This document shows positions 8,443 to 16,918 of a DNA stretch of 64,000 bases, in pieces (within the stretch, counting starts at the first letter, position 1; each line of letters opens with the position of its first letter). The notes under the pieces were generated by a model, which was given only the letters and a program-made list of their open reading frames with translations, had not been told where the DNA came from and searched no databases. Source of the DNA: VFKU01 sp964620045 (GTDB lineage: Bacteria; Hydrogenedentota; Hydrogenedentia; Hydrogenedentales; GCA-2746185); contig CAZUJL010000001.1 in assembly GCA_964620045.1 (NCBI GenBank), forward strand, positions 496,001 through 560,000. Reading direction: 5' to 3'. Position numbers and translations under genes: made by a program.

Positions 8443-11400
8443 TTATTTCCGGACGAAGAGCGCGTCGACCGCTTGGCGCAGCGCATCGATTGAGAACGGT
8501 TTCTGCAGAAAGCCTGTAAATCCGTTGTGGCGCAGGCGTTGTTTCGTCTCGGCCTCGCTGAATCCGCTCATGAGCAGCACGGGCAAATCCGGGGATTGCG
8601 CGTGCAACTGGTGCAACACTTCCTCGCCGCCGATGCCGGGCATGGTGATGTCGAGCAGCACGGCATCGATGCGCTCGGAGTTGCGCGCGAAGAGATCGAG
8701 CGCCTGCTGCCCGTCGGCCGCGCTGAACACTTCGTGGCCGAACCGCTGCAGGGCGCGCACGAGGAAATCGCGCACGCGCGGCTCGTCGTCGACGACCAGC
8801 AACGTGCTGGCGTGGCCATTCGAGACGGGTTCGGGGAGGCCGCCGTTCGCCTGCGGCGTGGCCACCACGCGATCGGCCTGTACCGCGACCGGGAAAATAA
8901 TACGGAAGGTCGTACCGCCGCCAACGCGGCTCGTCACGCGCAGGCCGCCGCCGTGGCCACGAATGATGCCGAGGGTGGCGGCCAGACCCAGGCCGCGGCC
9001 GGTGAACTTGGTCGTGAAAAACGGATCAAAGATGCGGTTCAGCGTGGTGGCGTCCATGCCGCAGCCGGTGTCGGTGACTTCCAGGAACACGAAGCGGCCC
9101 GGCTGCGCGGGCTCGTGCGGGGCGTAGGCGCGCAACGCATCTTCGCAGTAGTCGACCGCGCCACTGCGCAATGTGATCGTGCCCGCGTTGTCGTCGAGCG
9201 CGTCGGAGGCGTTCGTGATCAGGTTCATCACCACCTGCTGCAACTGGACCGAGTCGGCCTCGATCGCGGGCGCCGTGTCGTCCAGCTCGAACTTGAGGAC
9301 CGCCTTCTTGGACAACGTGACCTCGAGCAGCTTGGCCATTTCGCGGACCATGGCGCTCAAGTGCACCTGCCGGATGACGAAGTTGCCACGGCCGGCGTAG
9401 GCCAGCATCTGGTGCACGAGATCGGCGGCACGGCGCGCGGCGAGATCGATTTGCTCGACGCTTTCGCGCGCGGGGGTGCCGGCGGGCACATCTTCGCGCG
9501 CGAGATCGGCGTGGCCCAGGATGCCGGCGAGCAGGTTGTTGAAGTCGTGCGCAATGCCGCCGGCCAGCACGGCGAGGCTTTCGAGCCGCTGCGACTGCTG
9601 CATCTGCTCGTCCATCTTGCGGCGTTCGGTTTCCACCTTGCGGCGCTCGGTGATATCGCGATCGATGGCGAGAATCTTGTTCCCGCCAAGCGCGTCGATG
9701 CGGCGCGCCACGACGTCCACGGGGAAAATGCTGCCGTCTTTACGGACATGTTCGCCTTCAAAGTAGATCGTCTCGCCGTTGCGCAGGCGCGCCAGGCGTC
9801 CGTCGATGTGCTTGGCGGTATCCGGCGCGTCGAGATTGCCGATCGAGATGCCGACGATTTCGTCGTGCGTCATGCCGTGCATGCACGCGGCGGCGGCATT
9901 GGCGTACAGGATGCGGCCGGGGACTTCTTCGTCGTCGAGATCGAGCAGCAACAGGGCGTCGGGCATTTGCTCGGAGAACGCGCGAAACAGCGCCTCACTT
10001 TCGCGCAGCGAATTCTCCACGCGCTTCAGATCGGAAATATCCTGAACCGCGCCGACAATGCGGATGACGCGGCCGTCCTCGACCACGGGCTCGGCGCTCA
10101 TATGCACCCACACATGCTCGCCGCGCATGTTGGTGATTTCGCCTTCGTGGTTGAATGGGATGATCTCGGCCACGGCGCGCAGGCCGTGCGTGCGGATCAT
10201 TTCCTGGTCCTCGGGCCGGAACCGGGACAGCAGCGTCTCCCAGGTGACGATGGCGGTGGGCTGGAGCCCGTAGATCTGGTGCACGACATCCGAACATTCG
10301 ATCGTGTTCGCGCCGAGCGTGTACTCCCAGCCGCCAATGCGCGCCATTTGCTGCGTGCGGCGGAGCATGTCCTGGTGCTTGGCGACGGACTGTTCTGCGA
10401 GCTTGCGCTGCGTGGTGTCGACGCAGACGGTCAGCCGCGGGAACAGGCGATCGGGGTAGAGCCGGCTGAACATGATGTACGCCCAGCGCGGCTCGCCATT
10501 CTTGTGTCGCACGCAGACGTCTTCGAGCACCACGGGCTCTGTCGAATCCATCTGCTGATCGAGCTGCTGCAGCGCCTGGATCACGCGCGACTGCTCGCTG
10601 CCGTCAAAAAACAACTGGGCGAGATCGGCGCGCGCGAAGGATGCGATCTCGCCTATTTCGTAGCCGTAGAGCTGCAGCATCGCGCGGTTCACAAAGGGAT
10701 ACGTCTCGCCGTCGAAAATCGCGAGGCCGACCATCGCGCTTTCCGCGACGCTGCGGAATTTCTCTTCGCTCTCGCGCAAGGCTTCGCGGGCGCGCACGCG
10801 CGTGGTGGTGTCGACGGTGACGGTCAGGCGCGGATATGGCCGATCCGGGAAGAGGCGGCTGAAAAACAGCGTGGCCCAGCGTGGCGTGCCGTCCTTGTGC
10901 ATCAGGCATACGTCTTCGATCGCGTCGGTCTCCATAAAGCCCGCGGAATCCATGCGCGCGAAGGATTCCATCACGCGCGGGATTTCGAACTCGGGAATGA
11001 CCTTGCGCGCTTCCTCGTCCGCATCCAGGCCTTCAAAATCTTCCGGGGTATACCCGAGCAGGCGCTGCATGGCGCTGTTGAAATAGGTGTAGCGCGTCTC
11101 GTCGTGAATGGCGATACCGACCAGCGCGCTGTCGGCGACGCGGCGGAATTTTTCCTCGCTTTCGCGCATCGCTTCCTGTGCGAGGTGCCGCTCGGTGGTA
11201 TCGACGCACATGAACATGCGCGGGAAAGGACGATCGGGATACAGGCGGGCGATCGACACCCACGCCCAGCGCTCCTCGCCATTTTTGCGGTAGTACTGCA
11301 TGTCGCCGAGAACCAGAGGACCGTGGTATTCGCCATACGAATCCAATACGCCGAGCGCGGCCACAATCTGGCTGATGTCCTGCGTGGGGCAAAACAGGCG

Positions 11401-13194
11401 GATCATCTGTTCACGGTCCATGCCGTACAGTTCGGGCGGCGTGTAACCGACGAGTTGCATCATCGCGTCGTTGGCGAACACGAACCGATCGCCGTCGTAC
11501 AGCGCAATGCCGACAATGGCGCTTTCCGCGACGCTACGGAACTTCTCTTCACTTTCACGAATGGCCTCTTGTGCGCGCTTGGCTTCGGTGATGTCTTCCT
11601 GCACACACACGCCGAAGGCCTCGCCCGCGCCTTCGAGGCGCGAGATACGCGCGCGGGTCCAGAATTCCGTACCGTCCTTCCGGCGATTTCGGAACTCGCC
11701 CGCCCAGTGTCCGCGGGTAAGCAGGGCGTGCTTGATGGTGTCGGAATGCCGATCGTATTCCCGCTGAGACACATGATTGAGCGCGGAAACATTTTGACCG
11801 ATGAGTTCACCGGTGGCATAGCCGAACATCGCGTCGAAGGCCGCGTTGGTGTACAAAATCTTGCCGTTGACGTCGGTGGTATTCACGCCTTCCGTCATGC
11901 TCATGAGCACTTTTGAATGCGTGCGGTACGAGGCCTCGTGGTGCTTGAGCTGCGTGATGTCCGTCAGCGTGCCCACGAACCCGATGATGTTGCCGGTGCT
12001 GTCGAGTTCGGGATGGCCGCGGTCGAGCACCCACACCACTTCGCCGTCGGGATGCATAAACCGGTATTCGCGGTGATCGGCGACGTTGTGATCGCGCACG
12101 GCTTTCCAGGCATCGGTGACGCCTGTGCGGTCGTCGGGATGAATCGCGCTGAGCCACCGCTTGAGATCGACCGGGCGTTCCTTGATGCCCGTGATGCGGC
12201 CGGCTTCCTGGTTGCCAAAGGTGACGGCGCCGTTCAGATCCAGCCGGAAAATGCCGGTGGGCGACGCCGCCATGATCGCCGCGATGCGTGCTTCCGTTTC
12301 TTCGAGGGCTTGCCCTTGCCAATTGAGCAGCGCGCGCAGGCGCCGGCGCGACAAGGGCACAATCACCAGGCCGAGCAGGATCGCGGCAAGCACGATCAGC
12401 GTGATCGTGAGTCCGAACACGTGCAGCGGAATTTCTTTTTCTTCAAAGGCCCCGAACCACTTGGTGTACAAGCGATCGAAGGTGCCGTCGTGCCGCATGG
12501 CGCGCAAGCCGGGACTCAGCAACTCTTCGACATCAGGACGGGTGACGGCGCGCATCAACGCAAAGCGATGGTGCATGTGCATTTCGGAAGAGGGTGCGAC
12601 TTCGACGTTCTTCACGCCTAGATCGCGGATCGCCTGCAGCACGAACACATCGGTGGCGAACAGTGTGTCGTGCTTTCCGCTGGACAGTAACAACACGCCG
12701 TCGGCGACGGTCGGCACCGTCACGATATCGACCGCGCCGTCGTCGAGCAGATCCTGGTGCGCTTCGCTACCGCGAACCGCGATGACCTCACCAAGGTCGG
12801 CGGCCTCTAACTCCGTTTTTACGTGCGGTTCAATCCGCCGAAATACCACGGAATGCAGCGTGAGAAAACCGCGCTCAAACCGGACATAACCAGGAAAGGG
12901 TTCGTCGGCGAGCAGCCACAGCGCGAGCGGGTACTCTGCGGGATCCATCGCGGCAAACGCGCGGCGATCCGAAACCAGTTCGAATTCGATCGGCACCTGG
13001 GCGCGCTGGGCCGCTTCGGTGAGATAGTCGACGACGAAGCCGCGGGCCTTGCCGTCGAAGCCGATGTCGAACAGCGGGGGGCACACAGGGCCAACGGCGA
13101 CGCGAATCGGCGGGCTGCCCACGGGCCATTCCTCGGCCATCGCGGGCAATGCGCAGCACGCCAGGATCAGCGTGGCGATGGACCACGTGCGCAC
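8443..13194 (-). CDS. hybrid sensor histidine kinase with SBP domain, seven PAS domains and receiver
   Basis: A protein of about 1583 residues. Order of parts: signal peptide (ending ALPAMAEE); periplasmic type-3 solute-binding domain to about 255; one membrane helix about 258-282; seven successive PAS/PAC modules, most ending in a D[IT]T or DITE-like step; a histidine kinase with the H-box GGIAHDFNNLL (His near 1215), N-box NLITNASDAL, DTGCGMD and GRGLGLAAT; and a C-terminal receiver with VVDDEPRVRD, phospho-acceptor Asp near 1514 (LLDITMPG) and LQKPFS. PAS modules three to five are very alike. The start is taken as GTG in front of the signal peptide; an ATG at 13263 would add 23 atypical residues. 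A TATAAT lies at 13263-13268 on this strand. The output target is not visible. Confidence 0.9.
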   Translation of the reverse strand: MRTWSIATLILACCALPAMAEEWPVGSPPIRVAVGPVCPPLFDIGFDGKARGFVVDYLTEAAQRAQVPIEFELVSDRRAFAAMDPAEYPLALWLLADEPFPGYVRFERGFLTLHSVVFRRIEPHVKTELEAADLGEVIAVRGSEAHQDLLDDGAVDIVTVPTVADGVLLLSSGKHDTLFATDVFVLQAIRDLGVKNVEVAPSSEMHMHHRFALMRAVTRPDVEELLSPGLRAMRHDGTFDRLYTKWFGAFEEKEIPLHVFGLTITLIVLAAILLGLVIVPLSRRRLRALLNWQGQALEETEARIAAIMAASPTGIFRLDLNGAVTFGNQEAGRITGIKERPVDLKRWLSAIHPDDRTGVTDAWKAVRDHNVADHREYRFMHPDGEVVWVLDRGHPELDSTGNIIGFVGTLTDITQLKHHEASYRTHSKVLMSMTEGVNTTDVNGKILYTNAAFDAMFGYATGELIGQNVSALNHVSQREYDRHSDTIKHALLTRGHWAGEFRNRRKDGTEFWTRARISRLEGAGEAFGVCVQEDITEAKRAQEAIRESEEKFRSVAESAIVGIALYDGDRFVFANDAMMQLVGYTPPELYGMDREQMIRLFCPTQDISQIVAALGVLDSYGEYHGPLVLGDMQYYRKNGEERWAWVSIARLYPDRPFPRMFMCVDTTERHLAQEAMRESEEKFRRVADSALVGIAIHDETRYTYFNSAMQRLLGYTPEDFEGLDADEEARKVIPEFEIPRVMESFARMDSAGFMETDAIEDVCLMHKDGTPRWATLFFSRLFPDRPYPRLTVTVDTTTRVRAREALRESEEKFRSVAESAMVGLAIFDGETYPFVNRAMLQLYGYEIGEIASFARADLAQLFFDGSEQSRVIQALQQLDQQMDSTEPVVLEDVCVRHKNGEPRWAYIMFSRLYPDRLFPRLTVCVDTTQRKLAEQSVAKHQDMLRRTQQMARIGGWEYTLGANTIECSDVVHQIYGLQPTAIVTWETLLSRFRPEDQEMIRTHGLRAVAEIIPFNHEGEITNMRGEHVWVHMSAEPVVEDGRVIRIVGAVQDISDLKRVENSLRESEALFRAFSEQMPDALLLLDLDDEEVPGRILYANAAAACMHGMTHDEIVGISIGNLDAPDTAKHIDGRLARLRNGETIYFEGEHVRKDGSIFPVDVVARRIDALGGNKILAIDRDITERRKVETERRKMDEQMQQSQRLESLAVLAGGIAHDFNNLLAGILGHADLAREDVPAGTPARESVEQIDLAARRAADLVHQMLAYAGRGNFVIRQVHLSAMVREMAKLLEVTLSKKAVLKFELDDTAPAIEADSVQLQQVVMNLITNASDALDDNAGTITLRSGAVDYCEDALRAYAPHEPAQPGRFVFLEVTDTGCGMDATTLNRIFDPFFTTKFTGRGLGLAATLGIIRGHGGGLRVTSRVGGGTTFRIIFPVAVQADRVVATPQANGGLPEPVSNGHASTLLVVDDEPRVRDFLVRALQRFGHEVFSAADGQQALDLFARNSERIDAVLLDITMPGIGGEEVLHQLHAQSPDLPVLLMSGFSEAETKQRLRHNGFTGFLQKPFSIDALRQAVDALFVRK

Positions 13195-13321
13195 AGGACT
13201 ACCCCCGAGGTGATGCCGCCGATGAATGCCGCACACGCCGTGCGCGGTCTCCGAATGGCGCAATTATAGCCTTCTAGTCAGGAAACCTCACATTTCGGCG
13301 TTCCAAGACAGCGCAACGAAC

Positions 13322-14581
13322 CTAGTGGGCTGCGGGCGGAGCTTCGGCCGGCATGGCGGCCGGGGCCGCGCGAAATTCAGGACGCCGCAGGGTGCGGACG
13401 GCGATCACGATGCCGAAGGAGACAAGGATGGCGCCGAAAAAGAAAGCCGCCCCGGGGACATGCACCGGTGCGCGCTCGGAAATGAAGTAGGCAAACAGGT
13501 GGGTGACGATGATCGGGCCGACGATGCCGCTGAGACTTTGAATGCTAGTGAGCGCGCCTTGCACGGAACCTTGCTCGTTCAGCGGAATTTGCCGGCTGAT
13601 GAGCGATTGGATGGCGGGTGTGGCGATGGCGCCGATGCTGCCCACGAAGATGATTACGAAGAACATCCAGCTCTGGGTGGCAAATCCATACATCGTGCAA
13701 TTGATGCAAAACACAGTGAGACCAAAAATGATCGCGCGCCGTTCGCCCCATTTGGCAATGATGCGGCCGGTGAGAAAACCCTGCACGACAATGGACATCA
13801 CGCCGACGAGCGCGAGCGAGTAGCCATTTTCACGCGGCCCCCAGCCGAAGCGGTATTCGGTGAACAACACCCACGTGCTCGGAAACGCCTGATGCGCGAG
13901 GCTCATCAGCGCGAGCGTGGCCGTCAGGCCGAGCACGACGGGGAACCGCGCCAGCACCTTGAGGGAGCCGAGCGGGTTTGCGCGGCGCCATTCGAACGTG
14001 CGGCGACGCTCGACGGGATGCGATTCCGGCAACACGAGGAATCCATACAGCCAGTTCACAAGCGTCAACCCGGCTGCGGCGAGAAAGGGCGTGCGCAGGC
14101 CGTAGTTCGCGACCATGCCGCCAATCGCGGGACCCAGAATGAATCCCGCGCCGAAGCAGGCGCCGATGAGTCCGAAATTTTTCGCGCGCGCCTCGGGCGG
14201 GCTGACGTCGGCGATATAGGCATACGCGGCGGTAATGTTCGCGCCCGTGATGCCGGAAATTACACGGCCGACAAAGAGCCACCAGAGGTTGGGCGCAAAG
14301 GCGAGCAGCAGATAATCGAGGCCCGCGCCGAGAAGCGAAATCAGAATGACGGGGCGACGCCCGATCGCGTCGCTGAGATTGCCGAGCACGGGCGAGAACA
14401 CGAACTGCATCAGCGCGTAGGCGGAGATGAACCAGCCATACATCTCGGAGCCTTCGGCGATGCCGGCGCCCGTCATGGACGTGACCAGCGGCGCGAGCAC
14501 GGGTACGATGAGCCCGATGCCGAGCATGTCGAGCAGGACGGTGATCAGGATGAACGGCATCCCGGCCTTGACGGATCGCAT
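13322..14581 (-). CDS. TCR/Tet-family MFS transporter
   Basis: A 419-residue, 12-helix drug:H+ antiporter-1 family protein. The loop 2-3 motif GNLSDAIGRRPVILISL followed by GLDYLLLAFAP, and the GPAIGG motif in helix 5, match the TetA-like subgroup. Homologues in environmental bacteria are usually not tetracycline pumps, and no repressor gene of the TetR type is adjacent, so resistance is not implied. The start chosen is the ATG giving MRSVKAGMPF, with GGAG seven bases upstream; an alternative start lies 19 codons earlier. Confidence 0.82.
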   Translation of the reverse strand: MRSVKAGMPFILITVLLDMLGIGLIVPVLAPLVTSMTGAGIAEGSEMYGWFISAYALMQFVFSPVLGNLSDAIGRRPVILISLLGAGLDYLLLAFAPNLWWLFVGRVISGITGANITAAYAYIADVSPPEARAKNFGLIGACFGAGFILGPAIGGMVANYGLRTPFLAAAGLTLVNWLYGFLVLPESHPVERRRTFEWRRANPLGSLKVLARFPVVLGLTATLALMSLAHQAFPSTWVLFTEYRFGWGPRENGYSLALVGVMSIVVQGFLTGRIIAKWGERRAIIFGLTVFCINCTMYGFATQSWMFFVIIFVGSIGAIATPAIQSLISRQIPLNEQGSVQGALTSIQSLSGIVGPIIVTHLFAYFISERAPVHVPGAAFFFGAILVSFGIVIAVRTLRRPEFRAAPAAMPAEAPPAAH

Positions 14582-14688
14582 GGCACGACTCCACGAAAGC
14601 GAGTAGTGTACTTCGGCGCAGGCCCCGCCGCGAAGCATTGTCGCGCGGAGCGGCGGCTACTGAACAGGAATACCGGAGATAAAGCAAG

Positions 14689-15192
14689 GTGCAGGAAATT
14701 CGTTTGATTCACATCGACCGGGCGATGCTGGCGACGCTGACGCCGGACGGGAAGGCTTTCGCGGCGGCGTATGGGCCCACACTGGGGGCGGATTCGGAGT
14801 ACATTCGCGGAATCGTCGAGCAGACGCTTGATCTGGCGGTGCGACGGCCGCGCGAGGCGGCGTTTGGCGGCTACCTGGTGGAAGATACCGGACTGAAAAT
14901 CGTCGTGGGAACATGTGGATTTCGAAATGGCCCCGAGGATCACGGCAGCGTGGAGCTCGCGTATCACACCTTCGAGCCGTTTGAAGGGCGGGGATATTCG
15001 ACGGCGGCCGCGCAGGCGATGATTGCCCTCGCGTCGAAGCAGCCGGGCGTGCGCCGGATCATCGCGCACACGTTGGCGACACCGGGGCCGTCGCCGCGGA
15101 TTCTGGAGAAAGTGGGCATGCGCTTCCTCGGCGTCGTGGAAGATCCGGAGGACGGGCCGGTGTGGGAATTCGAGGTCGCGCCATGCCCATGA
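14689..15192 (+). CDS. GNAT-family N-acetyltransferase
   Basis: A 167-residue protein with the RimJ/RimL-type GNAT layout: the strand VELAYHTFEPFEGRGYST holds the pyrophosphate-binding GRGYST loop (Q/R-x-x-G-x-G/A region), and ILEKVGMRFLG is the typical C-terminal motif B. It transfers an acyl group from acetyl-CoA to an unknown amine. The start is GTG with GGAGAT about ten bases upstream. It overlaps the following DUF998 gene by a few bases, so the two are translated from one message. Confidence 0.82.
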   Translation: MQEIRLIHIDRAMLATLTPDGKAFAAAYGPTLGADSEYIRGIVEQTLDLAVRRPREAAFGGYLVEDTGLKIVVGTCGFRNGPEDHGSVELAYHTFEPFEGRGYSTAAAQAMIALASKQPGVRRIIAHTLATPGPSPRILEKVGMRFLGVVEDPEDGPVWEFEVAPCP

Positions 15193-15764
15193 CTGATCCG
15201 CGCACGCCGTTTCATCGAGTGCTCGCGTGGGGCATGGCCCTTTATCTGCTCGTTGCGATTGTCGGCTTCGGGATGCGCCGATCTGACTACAGTCATATGG
15301 CGAACACCATTAGCGAGCTCGGAGAATTCGGCGGAGATGATTCGCTATTGGTCAGTTGGGGAGTGTTTTTCATCGTCGGCGCCATGTCTGCCGCGCTGAG
15401 CGCCGCTCTGATTCGGTCCCGTGAGCATGCGGCCGCGATGCTCGCAGGCTGCATCGCCATTGGCTATCTCGTCGCTGCATTTTTTCCGTGCGATCCGGGT
15501 GCGCCGTCCATGGGTAGCGGCCGAAACACCATTCACATGTGGGGCGGCGCGGTGGAGTACTTCGGCGGGGCCGCGGCGCTGTTCTGGATGGCGTGGTGTA
15601 GCCGATCAGGACGCGCACCATTCTTGGCCGCAGCAGCGCTTGTGCTTTTCGCTTCCATCGCGCTCTCGTTGCCTGCATTCCACGATGTGCGCGGCCTTGT
15701 TCAACGGTGCGCCGAAACCTGGTTGTTCGGCGCCGTCATCCTGTGGACCATGCGCCGGGTTTGA
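15183..15764 (+). CDS. DUF998-type membrane protein
   Basis: A 193-residue protein with about five or six membrane helices (VLAWGMALYLLVAIVGF, then SELGEFGGDDSLLVSWGVFF, and three further hydrophobic stretches), matching the DUF998 pattern of small integral membrane proteins; HMANTISELGEFG near residue 33 is typical. The start ATG overlaps the end of the acetyltransferase gene; GAGG at 15172-15175 lies seven bases upstream and favours it over the ATG six bases later. Function unknown. Confidence 0.7.
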   Translation: MPMTDPRTPFHRVLAWGMALYLLVAIVGFGMRRSDYSHMANTISELGEFGGDDSLLVSWGVFFIVGAMSAALSAALIRSREHAAAMLAGCIAIGYLVAAFFPCDPGAPSMGSGRNTIHMWGGAVEYFGGAAALFWMAWCSRSGRAPFLAAAALVLFASIALSLPAFHDVRGLVQRCAETWLFGAVILWTMRRV

Positions 15765-15789
15765 CATCGCGCGGCGGCGTCCGTATATC
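15761..15789 (+). promoter_or_regulatory. sigma70-type promoter for the epimerase gene
   Basis: TTGACA at 15761-15766 and TATATC at 15784-15789 are 17 bases apart, close to the housekeeping consensus. The -35 box contains the stop codon of the DUF998 gene. Transcription would begin near 15796, about 20 bases before the next ATG. Confidence 0.72.
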
Positions 15790-15815
15790 ACACGGCGCAC
15801 TCACAGGAATCACTC

Positions 15816-16859
15816 ATGACCCAGACGTTCGTCATTACCGGCGGCAGCGGCTTCCTCGGCATTAACCTGGTCCGGTATCTGCTCGCGAAGGGCCAGCGCG
15901 TGGTATCGCTGGACCTCCTGCCCTTCGACTACGCCGACTGCAAAGACAAAATCACCGCGATCACGGGCGACATCCGCAAGGCGGACGATGTGCGGCGCGC
16001 GGTACAGGGCGCGGACGTGGTGATTCACACGGCGGCGGCGCTGCCGTTGTATTCGCCGGAAGATATCTATTCGACGGACATCGAAGGCACGCGGACCGTC
16101 ATCGAGGAATCGCGCAAGGCGAACGCAAAGCGGCTGATTCATATTTCATCGACGGCCGTGTACGGCATTCCGGATCATCATCCCCTGCTCGAGACCGACA
16201 AGCTCGTCGGCGTCGGGCCCTACGGCGAATCCAAAGTGCAGGCCGAGGCGATGTGCGTCGAGGCGCGCGCGCAGGGCATGTGCGTGCCGATTCTGCGGCC
16301 CAAGTCGTTCATCGGGCCGGAGCGGCTGGGCGTGTTCGCGCTGCTGTACGACTGGGCGCGCACGGGGCACAACTTCCCCGTGCTCGGCTCCGGCAACAAC
16401 CTGTACCAGTTCCTCGACGTGGAAGATCTGTGCGACGCGATCTGGTTGTGCGCGACGCTGCCCGTGGAAAAAGCGAACGACACCTTCAACATCGGCGCGG
16501 CGGTCTACGGCACACCGAAGACGGATTTCGGCGCGGTGCTGGATCAGGCCGGGTTCGGCAAGCGTGTGATCGCGATTCCGGAAGGCCCGGCGATCTTCGC
16601 GCTACGGTTGATGGAGAAGTTCAAGCTGTCGCCGCTGTACAAATGGGTCTACGAGACGGCCGGCAAAGAATCCTTCGTGTCGATCGAGAAGGCGCAAAAA
16701 CAGCTTGGCTATGCACCGAAGTACTCGAACAAGGACGCCCTGCTCCGCAACTACGCGTGGTACATCGCGAACGTCGACAAGTTCTCGGGCGGCTCCGGCG
16801 TCACCCACCGCGTGCCGTGGGCGCAGGGGTTGTTGAGGCTCGCGAAGCTGATTTTCTGA
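15816..16859 (+). CDS. NAD(P)-dependent epimerase/dehydratase (extended SDR)
   Basis: A 347-residue extended short-chain dehydrogenase. The Rossmann motif is GGSGFLG at 9-15, with LDLLP as the second strand end; the catalytic pair is in YGESK near residue 136, with HISSTAVYG upstream. Members act on nucleotide sugars or sterol-like substrates; no sugar genes adjoin, so the substrate is open. It has its own consensus promoter and an AGGA site before the ATG. The C-terminal region (VSIEKAQKQLGYAPKYS) is typical of sugar epimerases. Confidence 0.87.
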   Translation: MTQTFVITGGSGFLGINLVRYLLAKGQRVVSLDLLPFDYADCKDKITAITGDIRKADDVRRAVQGADVVIHTAAALPLYSPEDIYSTDIEGTRTVIEESRKANAKRLIHISSTAVYGIPDHHPLLETDKLVGVGPYGESKVQAEAMCVEARAQGMCVPILRPKSFIGPERLGVFALLYDWARTGHNFPVLGSGNNLYQFLDVEDLCDAIWLCATLPVEKANDTFNIGAAVYGTPKTDFGAVLDQAGFGKRVIAIPEGPAIFALRLMEKFKLSPLYKWVYETAGKESFVSIEKAQKQLGYAPKYSNKDALLRNYAWYIANVDKFSGGSGVTHRVPWAQGLLRLAKLIF

Positions 16860-16918
16860 AACGGGCCGTCTGCAACTTTCCCACGCTCTGATAGATTAAG
16901 CGTACGGAGGGGATCGTC

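Noticed and set aside
8527..11916. An open frame of 1129 codons on the plus strand
   Set aside because: It is antisense to the hybrid kinase. Its translation is rich in Arg, His, Ala and Val without domains, as expected from the shadow of a GC-rich gene.
13322..14581. Tetracycline resistance determinant
   Set aside because: The motif is that of the wider TCR/Tet transporter family; no TetR-type repressor is adjacent and environmental homologues usually have other substrates.
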